From an uncultured Pelagibacteraceae bacterium (lineage in GTDB: Bacteria > Pseudomonadota > Alphaproteobacteria > Pelagibacterales > Pelagibacteraceae), in the NCBI GenBank assembly GCA_902611175.1, contig CACLYQ010000002.1:30459-94458 (forward strand): 64,000 nt of DNA, written 5' to 3'. Of the stretch, positions 37,507 through 48,642 are shown piece by piece. The position numbers and the translations under genes were made by a program. Numbering within the stretch: the first letter of the stretch is position 1; each line of letters opens with the position of its first letter. The notes under the pieces are model-generated. The model did not search any database, was not told the origin of the DNA, and saw only the letters and a program-made list of their open reading frames with translations.

Positions 37507-37923
37507 ATGTTAAAAATGAGACTATCAATGGGAGGTACTAAAAAAAGGCCAGTATATAAAATTGTTGTGGCTGATAGTAGATTTCCAAGAGACGGAAGGT
37601 TTATAGAAAAATTAGGTTTTTATAATCCGTTATTACCGAAGGATAAAAAGGAAAGAATCGGCTTAGATTCTGAGCGAATTAAATATTGGTTAGGTCAAGG
37701 AGCTCAGCCAACAACAAGAGTTGCAAGGTTATTGGGAGAAAACGATATAATGCCAATGCCCGAAAAAGGAAACAATCCTCAAAAAGCAATTCCTAAAAAA
37801 GATAGAAAAAAAGCTGACGAAGGTGGAGAAGCGAAACCAGAAGGAGATGCATCTAAACCAGCAGAAGCACCTAAGGAAGAAGCTAAGCCAGCAGAAGCAC
37901 CTAAGGAAGAAGAAAAAAAATAA
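37507..37923 (+). CDS. rpsP: 30S ribosomal protein bS16 with long charged C-terminal tail
   Basis: [41 protein letters not shown], then a Lys/Glu/Ala/Pro tail. Confidence 0.97.
   Translation: MLKMRLSMGGTKKRPVYKIVVADSRFPRDGRFIEKLGFYNPLLPKDKKERIGLDSERIKYWLGQGAQPTTRVARLLGENDIMPMPEKGNNPQKAIPKKDRKKADEGGEAKPEGDASKPAEAPKEEAKPAEAPKEEEKK
37853..37912. repeat. 30-nt in-frame tandem duplication in the rpsP tail
   Basis: ctaaaccagcagaagcacctaaggaagaag followed by ctaagccagcagaagcacctaaggaagaag (one mismatch). Confidence 0.93.
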
Positions 37924-38618
37924 TGCTAGAAGCTCGTATATTCACACTCTATCCAGATTTTTTTCCAGGTTATTTAGGTCAAGGTATTTTTGGTAAAGCA
38001 CTATCAGAGAATAAATGGAAAATAGATACTGTGGATATAAGAGAGTATGCATTTGATAAACATAAAACTGTTGATGACACTCCCTATGGAGGAGGCGAAG
38101 GTATGTTAATGAAAGCAGATGTATTAGCAAAATCAATAGATAAGAATGTTAAAGATGGCGAAAAGATTATTTATCTAAGTCCGAAGGGTAAGTTGTTCAA
38201 TCATCAATTAGCAAAACAACTATCTCAAGAAAAAACAATAAATATAATTTGTGGACACTTTGAAGGAGTTGATGAAAGATTATTAAAAACAAGAAATATT
38301 GAGGAAGTAAGTATAGGAGACTTTGTTTTATCTGGAGGTGAAGGAGCTTCATTTGTAATTCTTGATGCAATTTTAAGATTTATTCCTGGTATTCTTGGCA
38401 ATACAAATTCAGCTAAAGAAGAAAGTTTTGAAAACGGACTTTTAGAGTATCCTCAATTTACAAAACCTCAAATATGGGAGGAAAAAAGTGTTCCAGATGT
38501 GCTATTATCAGGCGATCACGCCAAAATTAAAGACTGGCGTTTATCTCAATCTGAGGCTATAACACGCGACCGAAGACCAGATTTGTGGCAATTATATAAA
38601 AAGACTAAAGAGAATTAA
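37923..38618 (+). CDS. trmD: tRNA (guanine37-N1)-methyltransferase TrmD
   Basis: [64 protein letters not shown]. Confidence 0.97.
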   Translation: MLEARIFTLYPDFFPGYLGQGIFGKALSENKWKIDTVDIREYAFDKHKTVDDTPYGGGEGMLMKADVLAKSIDKNVKDGEKIIYLSPKGKLFNHQLAKQLSQEKTINIICGHFEGVDERLLKTRNIEEVSIGDFVLSGGEGASFVILDAILRFIPGILGNTNSAKEESFENGLLEYPQFTKPQIWEEKSVPDVLLSGDHAKIKDWRLSQSEAITRDRRPDLWQLYKKTKEN

Positions 38619-38619
38619 A

Positions 38620-39201
38620 ATGAAGACAATTGAAGAAATTAATCAATCTAAAGTAAAAAAAATTGTTTCTGAGAGAAAGCATCCAGAATTTTTCCCAGGG
38701 GACATTGTTAAAGTTGGAGTTAGAATAACTGAGGGAAAAAGAGATCGTATTCAATATTTTGAAGGTGTGTGTATTGCAAAAAAAAATAGAGATATCAATT
38801 CTTCTTTTACTGTAAGAAAAATTTCTTTTGGTGAGGGTGTGGAAAGAACATTTGCTTTATATAGTCCGATTGTAGATACAATTAAAGTTGTAAGGTCAGG
38901 AAAAGTTAGAAGAGCCAAGTTATATTATTTGAGAGATAGAACAGGTAAATCTGCAAGAATTGCAGAAAAAATTAAAAAGAAAATAGGTATAGATGTTGAA
39001 ACTAAGATTCACGAAGTAACAGAAGAAAATGTTATGCCTGATACAGAACAAAAAACAGCAGATAGCCAACAAGATTCCAATAAAGACGCTTCAAAAGTAG
39101 AAGCAAAAAAACCAGAAGAAAAAAAAGAAACTAAAGAAGAAACCCCATCAGTAGAAAAAAAAACTGATGAAAAAAAAGAAAATCCTGAAGTAAAAAAATA
39201 A
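38620..39201 (+). CDS. rplS: 50S ribosomal protein bL19 with long charged C-terminal tail
   Basis: [55 protein letters not shown]...; tail [35 protein letters not shown]. Confidence 0.96.
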   Translation: MKTIEEINQSKVKKIVSERKHPEFFPGDIVKVGVRITEGKRDRIQYFEGVCIAKKNRDINSSFTVRKISFGEGVERTFALYSPIVDTIKVVRSGKVRRAKLYYLRDRTGKSARIAEKIKKKIGIDVETKIHEVTEENVMPDTEQKTADSQQDSNKDASKVEAKKPEEKKETKEETPSVEKKTDEKKENPEVKK

Positions 39202-39210
39202 TTTTTTACA

Positions 39211-40614
39211 ATGCCTCAAACTATATATGATAAAATATGGAATGATCATCTTGTTCATCAACAAGAGGATGGGACTTCACTTTTATTTGTTGATAGACAT
39301 TTAATTCATGAAGTTACTAGTCCACAAGCATTTGAAGGTTTAAGAAATTCTAATAGAAAAGTTAGACAACCTTCTTTAACTTTAGCAGTAGCAGATCATA
39401 ATGTTCCAACAACTGATAGATCAGTGCCTATTACTGACGAAGATTCAAAAATACAAATTGAGACACTAGAAAAAAACTGTGCAGAATTTGGAATAAATCT
39501 TTTTGGAATGAACGATAAAAGACAAGGAATAGTGCATATTATTGGTCCAGAACAAGGATTCACACAACCTGGAACTATTATCGTTTGTGGTGATAGTCAC
39601 ACAGCTACTCACGGAGCATTCGGTGCATTAGCATTTGGAATTGGAACTTCAGAAGTAGAGCATGTATTGGCAACACAGACTTTAGTTCAAAAAAAATCAA
39701 AAAATTTTAGAATAAACGTTAATGGTTCTCTTCCTGTTGGAGTAACATCAAAGGATGTAATATTACAAATAATTGGAAAAATTGGTACAGCTGGCGGCAC
39801 TGGTTATGTAATTGAATATGCTGGAAACTTAATTTCTAATTTAAGTGTCGAACAAAGAATGACGATTTGCAATATGACAATTGAAGGTGGAGCAAGGGCT
39901 GGATTAATAGAGCCAGATGAAAAAGTTTTTAATTATTTAAAAGGTAAACCAATGTCTCCAAAGAATTCAAATTGGGACAAAGCATTAGAATATTGGAGTA
40001 AATTAAAGTCTGATGGTGATGCAGTATTTGACAAAGAAATCAGTCTTGAGGGTAAAGATATTAAACCAATGGTAACTTGGGGAACTTCGCCTCAGGATGT
40101 AGTAGATATTGATGGAATTGTTCCTGATCCTGAAAATGAGCTAAACGAAGACAGAAAAAATTCTATTAATAGATCATTAAAATATATGGGTTTAAAGCCG
40201 AAAACTAGAATAAAAGATATTAGAATTGATAAAGTTTTTATTGGAAGTTGCACAAATGGAAGAATCGAAGATCTAAGAGAGGCTGCGAAAATCTTAAAAG
40301 ATAAAAAAATTGCTTCTCATGTAAATGCAATGATAGTTCCTGGTTCAGGATTAGTAAAACAACAAGCAGAGCAAGAAGGTTTAGATGTAATATTTAAAAA
40401 TTCTGGATTTGAATGGCGTGAGCCAGGTTGTTCAATGTGTTTAGCTATGAATGCAGATAAGTTGAAGCCAGAAGAAAGATGTGCATCAACATCAAATAGA
40501 AATTTCGAAGGAAGACAAGGACGAGGTGGAAGAACACATTTAGTTAGCCCAGCTATGGCTGCTGCAGCTGCTATATCTGGAAATTTAGATGACGTTAGAA
40601 AATACAATAGTTAA
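39211..40614 (+). CDS. leuC: 3-isopropylmalate dehydratase large subunit
   Basis: [76 protein letters not shown]. Confidence 0.97.
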   Translation: MPQTIYDKIWNDHLVHQQEDGTSLLFVDRHLIHEVTSPQAFEGLRNSNRKVRQPSLTLAVADHNVPTTDRSVPITDEDSKIQIETLEKNCAEFGINLFGMNDKRQGIVHIIGPEQGFTQPGTIIVCGDSHTATHGAFGALAFGIGTSEVEHVLATQTLVQKKSKNFRINVNGSLPVGVTSKDVILQIIGKIGTAGGTGYVIEYAGNLISNLSVEQRMTICNMTIEGGARAGLIEPDEKVFNYLKGKPMSPKNSNWDKALEYWSKLKSDGDAVFDKEISLEGKDIKPMVTWGTSPQDVVDIDGIVPDPENELNEDRKNSINRSLKYMGLKPKTRIKDIRIDKVFIGSCTNGRIEDLREAAKILKDKKIASHVNAMIVPGSGLVKQQAEQEGLDVIFKNSGFEWREPGCSMCLAMNADKLKPEERCASTSNRNFEGRQGRGGRTHLVSPAMAAAAAISGNLDDVRKYNS

Positions 40615-41220
40615 ATGAACAAATTCTCAACATTAAAAAGTATTCCTGCATATTTACCAATTGTAAATATTGATACAGATATGATTATTCCAAAGCAATT
40701 TTTAAAAACAATAAAAAGAACAGGACTTGGAAAAAATTTATTTTATGAAATGAGATATGACGAAAAAGGTAAAGTAGTAGATGACTTTATCTTAAATAAA
40801 TCCCCATATACTAATTCTAAGATTTTAATTGCAGGGAATAATTTTGGATGTGGATCATCTAGAGAACATGCGCCATGGGCACTTTTAGACTTTGGTATCA
40901 CTTGCGTTATAAGCACTAGTTACGCAGATATATTTTATAATAATTGTTTTAAAAATGGAATATTGCCTATTAAAGTTAATGATGAACAGATAAAAGAACT
41001 TTCTGAATATTCTAAGAGACAAGAAGAAATTGCAATAAATTTACCAGATCAAAAAATAATTTTTGGAAATAAAGAAATCAAATTTGAATTAGATGAATTT
41101 AAAAAACAATGTTTAATTGAGGGACTAGATGATATCGCACTGTCTTTGGAAAAGTCTAATAAAATAATTTCATTTGAAGAAAAATTAAAATCCACAAAGC
41201 CATGGATATTTAATGATTAA
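40615..41220 (+). CDS. leuD: 3-isopropylmalate dehydratase small subunit
   Basis: [43 protein letters not shown]. Confidence 0.97.
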   Translation: MNKFSTLKSIPAYLPIVNIDTDMIIPKQFLKTIKRTGLGKNLFYEMRYDEKGKVVDDFILNKSPYTNSKILIAGNNFGCGSSREHAPWALLDFGITCVISTSYADIFYNNCFKNGILPIKVNDEQIKELSEYSKRQEEIAINLPDQKIIFGNKEIKFELDEFKKQCLIEGLDDIALSLEKSNKIISFEEKLKSTKPWIFND

Positions 41221-42322
41221 AGTCAAAAAAAGAAAATTCTTATTATTACCAGGTGATGGTATTGGTCCCGAGGTTATTGGGGAAGTTAAAAAAATTATAA
41301 CTTGGTTTAATGTAAATAAATCTCTTGATTTTGATATGGAAGAAGCTTTAGTTGGTGGAGCATCTTACGACAAGCACGGAACACCGATTACAGATGAAGT
41401 ATTTTATAAATCATTAGAATGTGAAGCAGTCATTTTAGGAGCTGTGGGTGGACCAAAATATGATAATTTAGATTTTTCCAAAAGACCTGAGAGAGCTCTT
41501 CTTAAGCTAAGAAAAGAATTAAAATTATTTGCAAATTTGAGGCCTGCAATTTGCTTTAAACAATTAGTTGAGGCATCTACGCTAAAACCTGAAATCGTAT
41601 CAGGTCTAGACATAATGATTGTTAGAGAATTGACAGGTGGTATTTATTTTGGTGAGCCGAGAGGTATCAAGCCAATTGATAATGGTGAACGTAAAGGAAT
41701 AAACACTCATACTTATACCTCATCAGAAATTAAAAGAGTTGCTAGAGTTGCATTTGATTTAGCAAAGAAGAGAAACAATAAAGTTACTTCCTGTGAAAAA
41801 TCGAATGTTATGGAAGCAGGTCAATTATGGAAAGAGGAAGTTCAAAATCTTCACGATAAAGAATTTAAAGATGTTGAGTTAAATCATATGCTTGCAGATA
41901 ATTGTGCAATGCAACTTTTGAGAAATCCAAAGCAATTTGATGTAATTGTGACAGATAATTTGTTTGGTGATATGTTGTCAGATGAAGCATCTATGCTGAC
42001 GGGATCTTTAGGTTTATTACCTTCAGCTTCTCTGGGTGCAAAAAATAAAGACGGTGAAATGAGAGCAATGTATGAGCCTGTTCATGGATCTGCTCCAGAT
42101 ATTGCTGGAAAAGGGATAGCAAATCCAATTGCAACTATCTTAAGTTTTGCAATGGCTTTGAGGTACTCTCTTGATTTAGATAAAGAAGCTGATGACTTAG
42201 AAAAAGCAGTGCAAAATGTACTAGATGATGGGTTAAGAACTAAAGATATTATGTCAAAAGGAACAAAAGAAACTTCAACTTCTGGTATGGGAGATGCGAT
42301 TATTGCATATTTGCAAAAATAA
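41213..42322 (+). CDS. leuB: 3-isopropylmalate dehydrogenase
   Basis: [55 protein letters not shown]. Confidence 0.97.
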   Translation: MIKVKKRKFLLLPGDGIGPEVIGEVKKIITWFNVNKSLDFDMEEALVGGASYDKHGTPITDEVFYKSLECEAVILGAVGGPKYDNLDFSKRPERALLKLRKELKLFANLRPAICFKQLVEASTLKPEIVSGLDIMIVRELTGGIYFGEPRGIKPIDNGERKGINTHTYTSSEIKRVARVAFDLAKKRNNKVTSCEKSNVMEAGQLWKEEVQNLHDKEFKDVELNHMLADNCAMQLLRNPKQFDVIVTDNLFGDMLSDEASMLTGSLGLLPSASLGAKNKDGEMRAMYEPVHGSAPDIAGKGIANPIATILSFAMALRYSLDLDKEADDLEKAVQNVLDDGLRTKDIMSKGTKETSTSGMGDAIIAYLQK

Positions 42323-42354
42323 AAAAATTAACTTAATTTGATACTATTAAATTT

Positions 42355-44115
42355 ATGACTGTTTATTCTGCACCTGTGAAAGATATGATGTTTTTATTTG
42401 AACATCTAAAAGATAATAAAAATTATAACGAAATTGAAAAATATAAAGAAGTTACTTCTGATCTAGTAAAAGATATATTAGAGGAAGCTGCAAAAATTAA
42501 TGAAGAAATGCTTCTTCCTTTAGCAAAAGCTGGAGACGAAAATCCTTGTGTCTATGAAAATGGAGTAGTTAGAACCCCTCCAGGTTATAAAGAAGCATAT
42601 TCAAAATTTATCGAAGATGGATGGGTATCTTTAACTTGTGATCCAAAATACGGTGGTCAAGGAATGCCGAAAACTGTAAGTGCTTTTTTTGACGAAATGC
42701 TTTCATCATCAAGTTTATCTTTTAAATTATATAGTGAATTAAGTATAGGTGCGTATAACTGTATTTTGAGTCATGCAACTGAAGAAATTAAAAACACATA
42801 TCTTCCTAAAATTGTTGAGGGTAAATGGAGTGGGACAATGTGTTTAACAGAACCTCAGTGTGGAACAGATTTAGGATTAATTAAAACAAAGGCAATTAAA
42901 AATGAAAATGGCACTTATAATATAAGTGGACAAAAAATTTTTATTACATCTGGTGATCACGATTTGACTGAAAATATTATACACCTTGTTTTAGCAAGAA
43001 CGCAGGACGCCCCAAAAGGAACGAAAGGGATAAGTTTATTTTTAGTACCAAAATATGAAATTAATGAAGACGGTTCAATTGGTCCAAGAAATGGAGTCAA
43101 TACTGTTTCAATTGAATCAAAAATGGGTATTAAAGGTTCACCTGCATGTGTATTAAGTTTTGATGATGCCAAAGGTTACATGATCGGACCAGAGAACAAA
43201 GGCTTAAATTCTATGTTTACAATGATGAACTTAGAAAGAATCGTTGTCGGCATACAAGGACTAGGTCTATCTGAAACAGCTTATCAAACTGCTTTAAGTT
43301 ATTCGAAAGAGAGAAAGCAAGGTAAATCAAATAATAATTCTAATGGAGAAACAGATTTAATCATTAAGCATGCAGATATAAGAAGAAGTTTATTAAATAT
43401 GAAGTCTATAATTGAGGGAGAAAGATCTTTATCTTTTTGGATGGCTCAGCAAGTAGATGTAAGCTTAAGTCATAGTTCGGAGGAAGTAAAAAAAGATGCA
43501 TCGGATATTGTAGGTCTTATGACGCCTGTAATTAAGTCATTTTTTACAGATATGGGTATGGAAATAACCAATGAAGCAATTCAGGTTTTTGGTGGATATG
43601 GTTATACAAAAGACCAAGGGATAGAACAATTATTTAGAGATAATAGAATTACACCTATTTATGAAGGAACTAATTCAGTGCAGGCAATTGATTTTGTATT
43701 TAGAAAAATAAATCAGAAAAAAGTTTTTGATAATTTTATGAAATATGTAGAAACAGAAATTCAAAATTGTTCAAAAGTAGATAAATTAAATGAACATGTA
43801 AAAAAAATATCTGAATTAAAAAATATATTGTCAGATTTCACTGACTGGATATCTCCTAACGGCAATACGCCAAAAGACGATATAAGCGCATCATGTAACG
43901 ATTATTTAAGATTTTTTGGTTATTTTTGTCTTTCATTTATATGGCTAAAGACAATGAGAAAAAGCTATGAAAATTTAGAAAATAATAAAGAGTTTTATGA
44001 AGATAAATTAAATACAGGAAATTACTATTTTGATAAAATTTTGCCTAGAGCTGAGAGCCACTATAAATCTGCTATTTCTGGTAGTAAATATACTATGAGC
44101 GCAAAATTTAACTGA
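42355..44115 (+). CDS. dmdC: Acyl-CoA dehydrogenase, probable methylthiopropanoyl-CoA dehydrogenase DmdC
   Basis: 586-aa acyl-CoA dehydrogenase (MCLTEPQCGTDLG, FGGYGYTKDQGIEQLFRDNRITPIYEGTNSVQA) translationally coupled to the acyl-CoA ligase and next to dmdA. Confidence 0.82.
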   Translation: MTVYSAPVKDMMFLFEHLKDNKNYNEIEKYKEVTSDLVKDILEEAAKINEEMLLPLAKAGDENPCVYENGVVRTPPGYKEAYSKFIEDGWVSLTCDPKYGGQGMPKTVSAFFDEMLSSSSLSFKLYSELSIGAYNCILSHATEEIKNTYLPKIVEGKWSGTMCLTEPQCGTDLGLIKTKAIKNENGTYNISGQKIFITSGDHDLTENIIHLVLARTQDAPKGTKGISLFLVPKYEINEDGSIGPRNGVNTVSIESKMGIKGSPACVLSFDDAKGYMIGPENKGLNSMFTMMNLERIVVGIQGLGLSETAYQTALSYSKERKQGKSNNNSNGETDLIIKHADIRRSLLNMKSIIEGERSLSFWMAQQVDVSLSHSSEEVKKDASDIVGLMTPVIKSFFTDMGMEITNEAIQVFGGYGYTKDQGIEQLFRDNRITPIYEGTNSVQAIDFVFRKINQKKVFDNFMKYVETEIQNCSKVDKLNEHVKKISELKNILSDFTDWISPNGNTPKDDISASCNDYLRFFGYFCLSFIWLKTMRKSYENLENNKEFYEDKLNTGNYYFDKILPRAESHYKSAISGSKYTMSAKFN

Positions 44116-45743
44116 TGAACAAATATAATCAGAACTTAGATAAAAATCCCTCAAATTATGTCCCGTTAACGCCGCTAAGCTTTCTAGAAAGAGCGAAAGA
44201 CATTTATCCAAATTACGAAGCTTTAATATATGAAACAAAATCTTTTACATGGACGGAAGTATTTAACAGGTGTATCAAATTTGCAAGTGCACTAGAGAAA
44301 ATTGGTATTGTTGAAGGAGATACAGTTTCAGTTATGACCTTTAACACTCCAGAGATTTTCGAGGCACATTATTCTGTTCCTATGACAGGAGCTGTTTTAA
44401 ATACAATTAATTCAAGACTTGATGCAAAAACTGTTGCTTATATTTTAGAGCACAGTGAGGCAAAAGTATTAATAATAGACAGGCAATTACATGCTGTTGC
44501 AGAAAAGGCTTTATCAACTTTAAAGGACAAACCAATTGTAATTGATGTTCAAGACGATTTTGCAGATCAATCCTTATTAAAAAAAATTGGAGATAGAGAA
44601 TATGAGGAATTTTTAAATACCGGTGATGAAAATTATATTTGGAAAAAACCAAAGGATGAGTGGCAAGCGATTTCTTTAAGTTATACATCTGGAACAACTG
44701 GAAATCCAAAAGGTGTTGTTTATCATCATAGAGGTTCTTATTTAATGTCAACAGGTAGTGCCGTTGCTTGGAATATGCCAAATAGATTAAATTTTTTAAC
44801 AGTTGTACCAATGTTCCACTGTAATGGATGGGGGTACCCGTGGACAATACCAATGTTAAATGGAAAAACAGTTTGTTTAAGAGCTATTGATGTAAAAAAA
44901 ATATTTGAATTAATTGAAAAGCATGACATTACCCATTTTGGAGGTGCACCTATTGTACTTAATATGATAACAGGTGCATCACAAAATGATATCAAAGAAT
45001 TAAAAAACAAAGTTTATGTTTTAACTGCTGGAGCACCACCTCCAAGTATTATTTTCAAAAAAATGAAAGCATTAGGATTTGAGGTAATGCATGTCTATGG
45101 TTTAACAGAAACATATGGACATGTTTTACAGTGTGCTTGGAATGATGAATGGAATGGTTTTGAAGAAGATAAAATTAATGAAATTAAAGCAAGGCAAGGT
45201 GTGAGGTTTCCAAACACAGAAGGAGTGGTTGTTTTAGATCCAGAAACTATGAAACCCGTGCCTAAGGATGGAGAAACCATTGGCGAGATAATGATCAAAG
45301 GTAATGTTGTTATGAAAGGGTATTTTAAAGACAAAGAGGCCACTGAAAAAGCTATGAAAGATGGATGGTTTCACTCTGGTGATTTGGCAGTTATTTATCC
45401 AGATGGATACATCAAAGTTAAAGATAGGTCGAAAGATATTATTATTTCAGGTGGAGAGAATATTTCTTCTATCGAAATCGAAAACACACTTTCTAAGCAC
45501 CCAGCTGTTTCAATTGTTGCTGTAGTAGCAAAACCAGATGAGAAATGGGGAGAAGTTCCATGCGCATTTATAGAGAAAGTGGCAGATAAAGAGACAAATG
45601 AAAAAGAATTAATCGATTTTTGTAGAGAAACTCTAGCAGGGTTCAAAATTCCAAAAAAAATAGACTTCTGTGAACTTCCAAAAACATCAACAGGTAAAAT
45701 CCAAAAATTTGAATTAAGAAAAAGAGCTAAGGAACTTACTTAG
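44115..45743 (+). CDS. dmdB: Acyl-CoA ligase, probable methylmercaptopropionate-CoA ligase DmdB
   Basis: LSYTSGTTGNPKGVVYHHRGSYL, FHCNGWGYPW, HVYGLTETYGHV, KTSTGKIQKFELR; next to dmdA. Confidence 0.82.
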   Translation: MNKYNQNLDKNPSNYVPLTPLSFLERAKDIYPNYEALIYETKSFTWTEVFNRCIKFASALEKIGIVEGDTVSVMTFNTPEIFEAHYSVPMTGAVLNTINSRLDAKTVAYILEHSEAKVLIIDRQLHAVAEKALSTLKDKPIVIDVQDDFADQSLLKKIGDREYEEFLNTGDENYIWKKPKDEWQAISLSYTSGTTGNPKGVVYHHRGSYLMSTGSAVAWNMPNRLNFLTVVPMFHCNGWGYPWTIPMLNGKTVCLRAIDVKKIFELIEKHDITHFGGAPIVLNMITGASQNDIKELKNKVYVLTAGAPPPSIIFKKMKALGFEVMHVYGLTETYGHVLQCAWNDEWNGFEEDKINEIKARQGVRFPNTEGVVVLDPETMKPVPKDGETIGEIMIKGNVVMKGYFKDKEATEKAMKDGWFHSGDLAVIYPDGYIKVKDRSKDIIISGGENISSIEIENTLSKHPAVSIVAVVAKPDEKWGEVPCAFIEKVADKETNEKELIDFCRETLAGFKIPKKIDFCELPKTSTGKIQKFELRKRAKELT

Positions 45744-45808
45744 ATTTCTTTCAAATAAACAACTTACTTTCTTTACAAATAGATAAAAAGATGACACTAA
45801 GCTAAAAA

Positions 45809-46918
45809 ATGAAAAACTTTTCTATTGCAAAATCAAGAAGACTTAGAGGTACGCCTTATACATCAAGAATTGAAAAACAAGGTGTTACAGCTTACACAAT
45901 ATACAACCATATGTTGCTTCCTGCTGCATTTGGTTCTTTAGAGGACTCATATCATCATTTAAAAGAGCATGTTCAAGTTTGGGATGTGGCCGCTGAAAGA
46001 CAAGTAGAGATTACTGGAAAAGATGCTGCAAAATTGATTCAACTTATGACTTGTAGAGATCTTTCGAAATCAAAAGATGGAAGATGTTATTATTGTCCAA
46101 TTATAGATGATAATGCTGGATTAATTAATGACCCAGTTGTTCTAAGATTTAATGAGAATAAATGGTGGGTTTCTATTGCAGATACAGATGTAATCTTATT
46201 TGCTAAAGGATTAGCACTTGGAAATAAATTTGATGTCAATATTATCGAACCTGAAGTTGATATTATGGCTGTACAAGGGCCTAAATCATTTAAATTAATG
46301 GAAAAAGTTTTTGGTGAAAAAATAACAAATTTAAAATTTTTTGGTTTTGATTATTTTGATTTCGCCGGAGCCAAACATTTAATTGCTCAATCAGGATGGT
46401 CTAAACAAGGTGGATATGAAATTTATGTAGAGAATAATGAGGCGGGTTTAAAACTATACGATCATTTATTTGAAATCGGAGATGAGTTTAATATTAGAGC
46501 AGGATGTCCAAATTTGATTGAACGTATCGAAAGTGGATTACTTTCTCAAGGAAACGATATGGACAATGGAGATAACCCATACGAATGTGGCTTTGATAAA
46601 TATATTAATATTGATAGTGATGTTGAATTTTTAGGAAAAGAGAAATTAAAAAAAATAAAGTCTGAAGGAATTAAAAGAAAACTAATGGGTGTTAAAATTG
46701 ATACTGATAAAATAAGCGTAACTGGTTCAATGAACTTAACAGATGAAAAAAATAATATAATCGGAGAATTAAGATCAGGTTGTTACAATCCAACTTTTAA
46801 ACAGGTAATTGGTATAGCTATGATAAAAAAACCATATTTTGAAGCAAAGCAAACATTCAAAATTGATATAAATGGTAATAGTTTTAACGGAACAGTTTGC
46901 GATTTACCTTTCATTTAG
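45809..46918 (+). CDS. dmdA: Dimethylsulfoniopropionate demethylase DmdA
   Basis: [90 protein letters not shown] closely resembles remembered Pelagibacter DmdA. Confidence 0.94.
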   Translation: MKNFSIAKSRRLRGTPYTSRIEKQGVTAYTIYNHMLLPAAFGSLEDSYHHLKEHVQVWDVAAERQVEITGKDAAKLIQLMTCRDLSKSKDGRCYYCPIIDDNAGLINDPVVLRFNENKWWVSIADTDVILFAKGLALGNKFDVNIIEPEVDIMAVQGPKSFKLMEKVFGEKITNLKFFGFDYFDFAGAKHLIAQSGWSKQGGYEIYVENNEAGLKLYDHLFEIGDEFNIRAGCPNLIERIESGLLSQGNDMDNGDNPYECGFDKYINIDSDVEFLGKEKLKKIKSEGIKRKLMGVKIDTDKISVTGSMNLTDEKNNIIGELRSGCYNPTFKQVIGIAMIKKPYFEAKQTFKIDINGNSFNGTVCDLPFI

Positions 46919-46932
46919 TATAAATCTTTAAA

Positions 46933-47943
46933 ATGACTAATATAGCTATCATCGGTGCAACCGGTAATGTTGGAAGAAAGACATTAGAAGTTATAGAAAA
47001 AAAGGATATTAAATTTAATAACCTTTTTTTAGTAGCTTCTTCTAATAGTGCTGGAAAAAAAATAAGTTTTAAGGGCAAAGATTATGAAGTTCATGATCTT
47101 GAAAAATACGATTTTTCAAATGCAAATATAACTTTTTTTGCAGCAGGTGGCAAAATTGCAGAACAATATGCAGAAAGCGCAGCAAAATTAACAACTGTAA
47201 TTGATAATTCCAGTTTTTTTAGAATGGATCCTGACGTTCCACTTATTGTACCTCAAGTGAATGCAGAAAAAATTAATGAAATGAAAAAAAATATTGTGGC
47301 AAATCCTAACTGCTCAACAGCTCAGTTAGTATTAGCTCTTAAACCATTACATGATTTATATAAAATAAAAAGAGTAATAGTTTCCACTTATCAATCTGTC
47401 TCTGGAGGCGGAAAAGCACCTATGGATGAATTGATTGAACAAACTAAATCTTATCTTGATGGAAATTCTGTTCAATCTAAAAATTTTACTAAACAAATAG
47501 CTTTCAATATCATTCCTCACATTGATGTTTTTTCGGATGATGGATACACAAAAGAAGAATTGAAAATGACTAATGAAACAAAAAAAATACTGGACAATAA
47601 TATAGAGCTAACAGCTACGTGCGTTAGAATTCCTGTTCTTATATCACATTCAGAATCAGTAAATATAGAGTTTGAAAATCCTTATTCTCTAGAACAAATC
47701 AGAGAAGCATTAAATAATGCTGATGGTTGTAGAGTTATAGATAAAAGAGAAAATGGAGGATATAGTACACCAATAGAAGCAACCGGTAGTGATGAAACAT
47801 TTATCTCAAGAATTAGAGATGACAAGACAAAAGAGAATTCAATTAATTTGTGGATTGTTTCAGATAACCTATTAAGAGGAGCCGCATTGAATTCCGTTGA
47901 AATTGCAGAAACAATAATGAAAGCAAATCAAAATGAAAAATAA
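46933..47943 (+). CDS. asd: Aspartate-semialdehyde dehydrogenase
   Basis: IIGATGNVGRKTLEVI, NPNCSTAQLVLALKPL, VSTYQSVSGGGK. Confidence 0.95.
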   Translation: MTNIAIIGATGNVGRKTLEVIEKKDIKFNNLFLVASSNSAGKKISFKGKDYEVHDLEKYDFSNANITFFAAGGKIAEQYAESAAKLTTVIDNSSFFRMDPDVPLIVPQVNAEKINEMKKNIVANPNCSTAQLVLALKPLHDLYKIKRVIVSTYQSVSGGGKAPMDELIEQTKSYLDGNSVQSKNFTKQIAFNIIPHIDVFSDDGYTKEELKMTNETKKILDNNIELTATCVRIPVLISHSESVNIEFENPYSLEQIREALNNADGCRVIDKRENGGYSTPIEATGSDETFISRIRDDKTKENSINLWIVSDNLLRGAALNSVEIAETIMKANQNEK

Positions 47944-48313
47944 TCCTTTATCTCCTCACATTCAAATTTATAGATGGCATGTTTCATCTTTAGTTTCAAT
48001 ATCTCATAGAATTACTGGAATAATAAATATATTAGCAATAACTTTAATTTGTATTTTTTTTATATTTTTTTCATTTAGCGAAGAAAGTCATGAATTTATA
48101 AAATTATTCCTTCAATCTATTATTGGAAAATTTTTCATATTGGGTATTACATGGTCTTTTAGTTTTCAAATCTTAAGTGAGATAAGACATTTAATTATGG
48201 ATTTTGGTTATGGATTTGAATTAAAAACTACAAAAATCACTGGCTTAATTGTAATTTTTGGATCTTTTGTATTAACTGTTTCAATTTATTTAATAGGAAG
48301 AAATTTATTGTAA
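47933..48313 (+). CDS. sdhC: Succinate dehydrogenase cytochrome b556 subunit
   Basis: PLSPHIQIYRWHVSSLVSISHRITG; first gene of sdhCDAB. Confidence 0.95.
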   Translation: MKNNPLSPHIQIYRWHVSSLVSISHRITGIINILAITLICIFFIFFSFSEESHEFIKLFLQSIIGKFFILGITWSFSFQILSEIRHLIMDFGYGFELKTTKITGLIVIFGSFVLTVSIYLIGRNLL

Positions 48314-48642
48314 TGAGAGCAGTAACAAAAAAATGGGTATTTCTAAAATTGAGTTCTCTCATATTGGTACCTTTGATGTTATGGTTTGCTTTAAATTTGG
48401 TTAGTATTTATGATAAAAGTTACTTAGAGATATTAACTTTTCTAACTTCTCAACCTTCAAAGTTTATATTTAGTCTATTTCTTATTTTTGCGTACTTTTT
48501 CTCAGCATTAAGCATAAGTGAGGTTTTTGAAGACTATATTAAAGACGAAAAAATCAAAAATGCCGCAAACAAAGCTCTAAATTTTTTTGCTATAACAATT
48601 CCTTTAATTACAATTTTTGCGGTATTTAAACTAACTATATGA
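48313..48642 (+). CDS. sdhD: Succinate dehydrogenase membrane anchor subunit
   Basis: Small three-TM protein between sdhC and sdhA. Confidence 0.9.
   Translation: MRAVTKKWVFLKLSSLILVPLMLWFALNLVSIYDKSYLEILTFLTSQPSKFIFSLFLIFAYFFSALSISEVFEDYIKDEKIKNAANKALNFFAITIPLITIFAVFKLTI

Noticed and set aside
44407-44853. 148-aa antisense ORF inside dmdB
   Set aside because: Antisense to a conserved acyl-CoA ligase; Leu/His/Gln-rich artefact.
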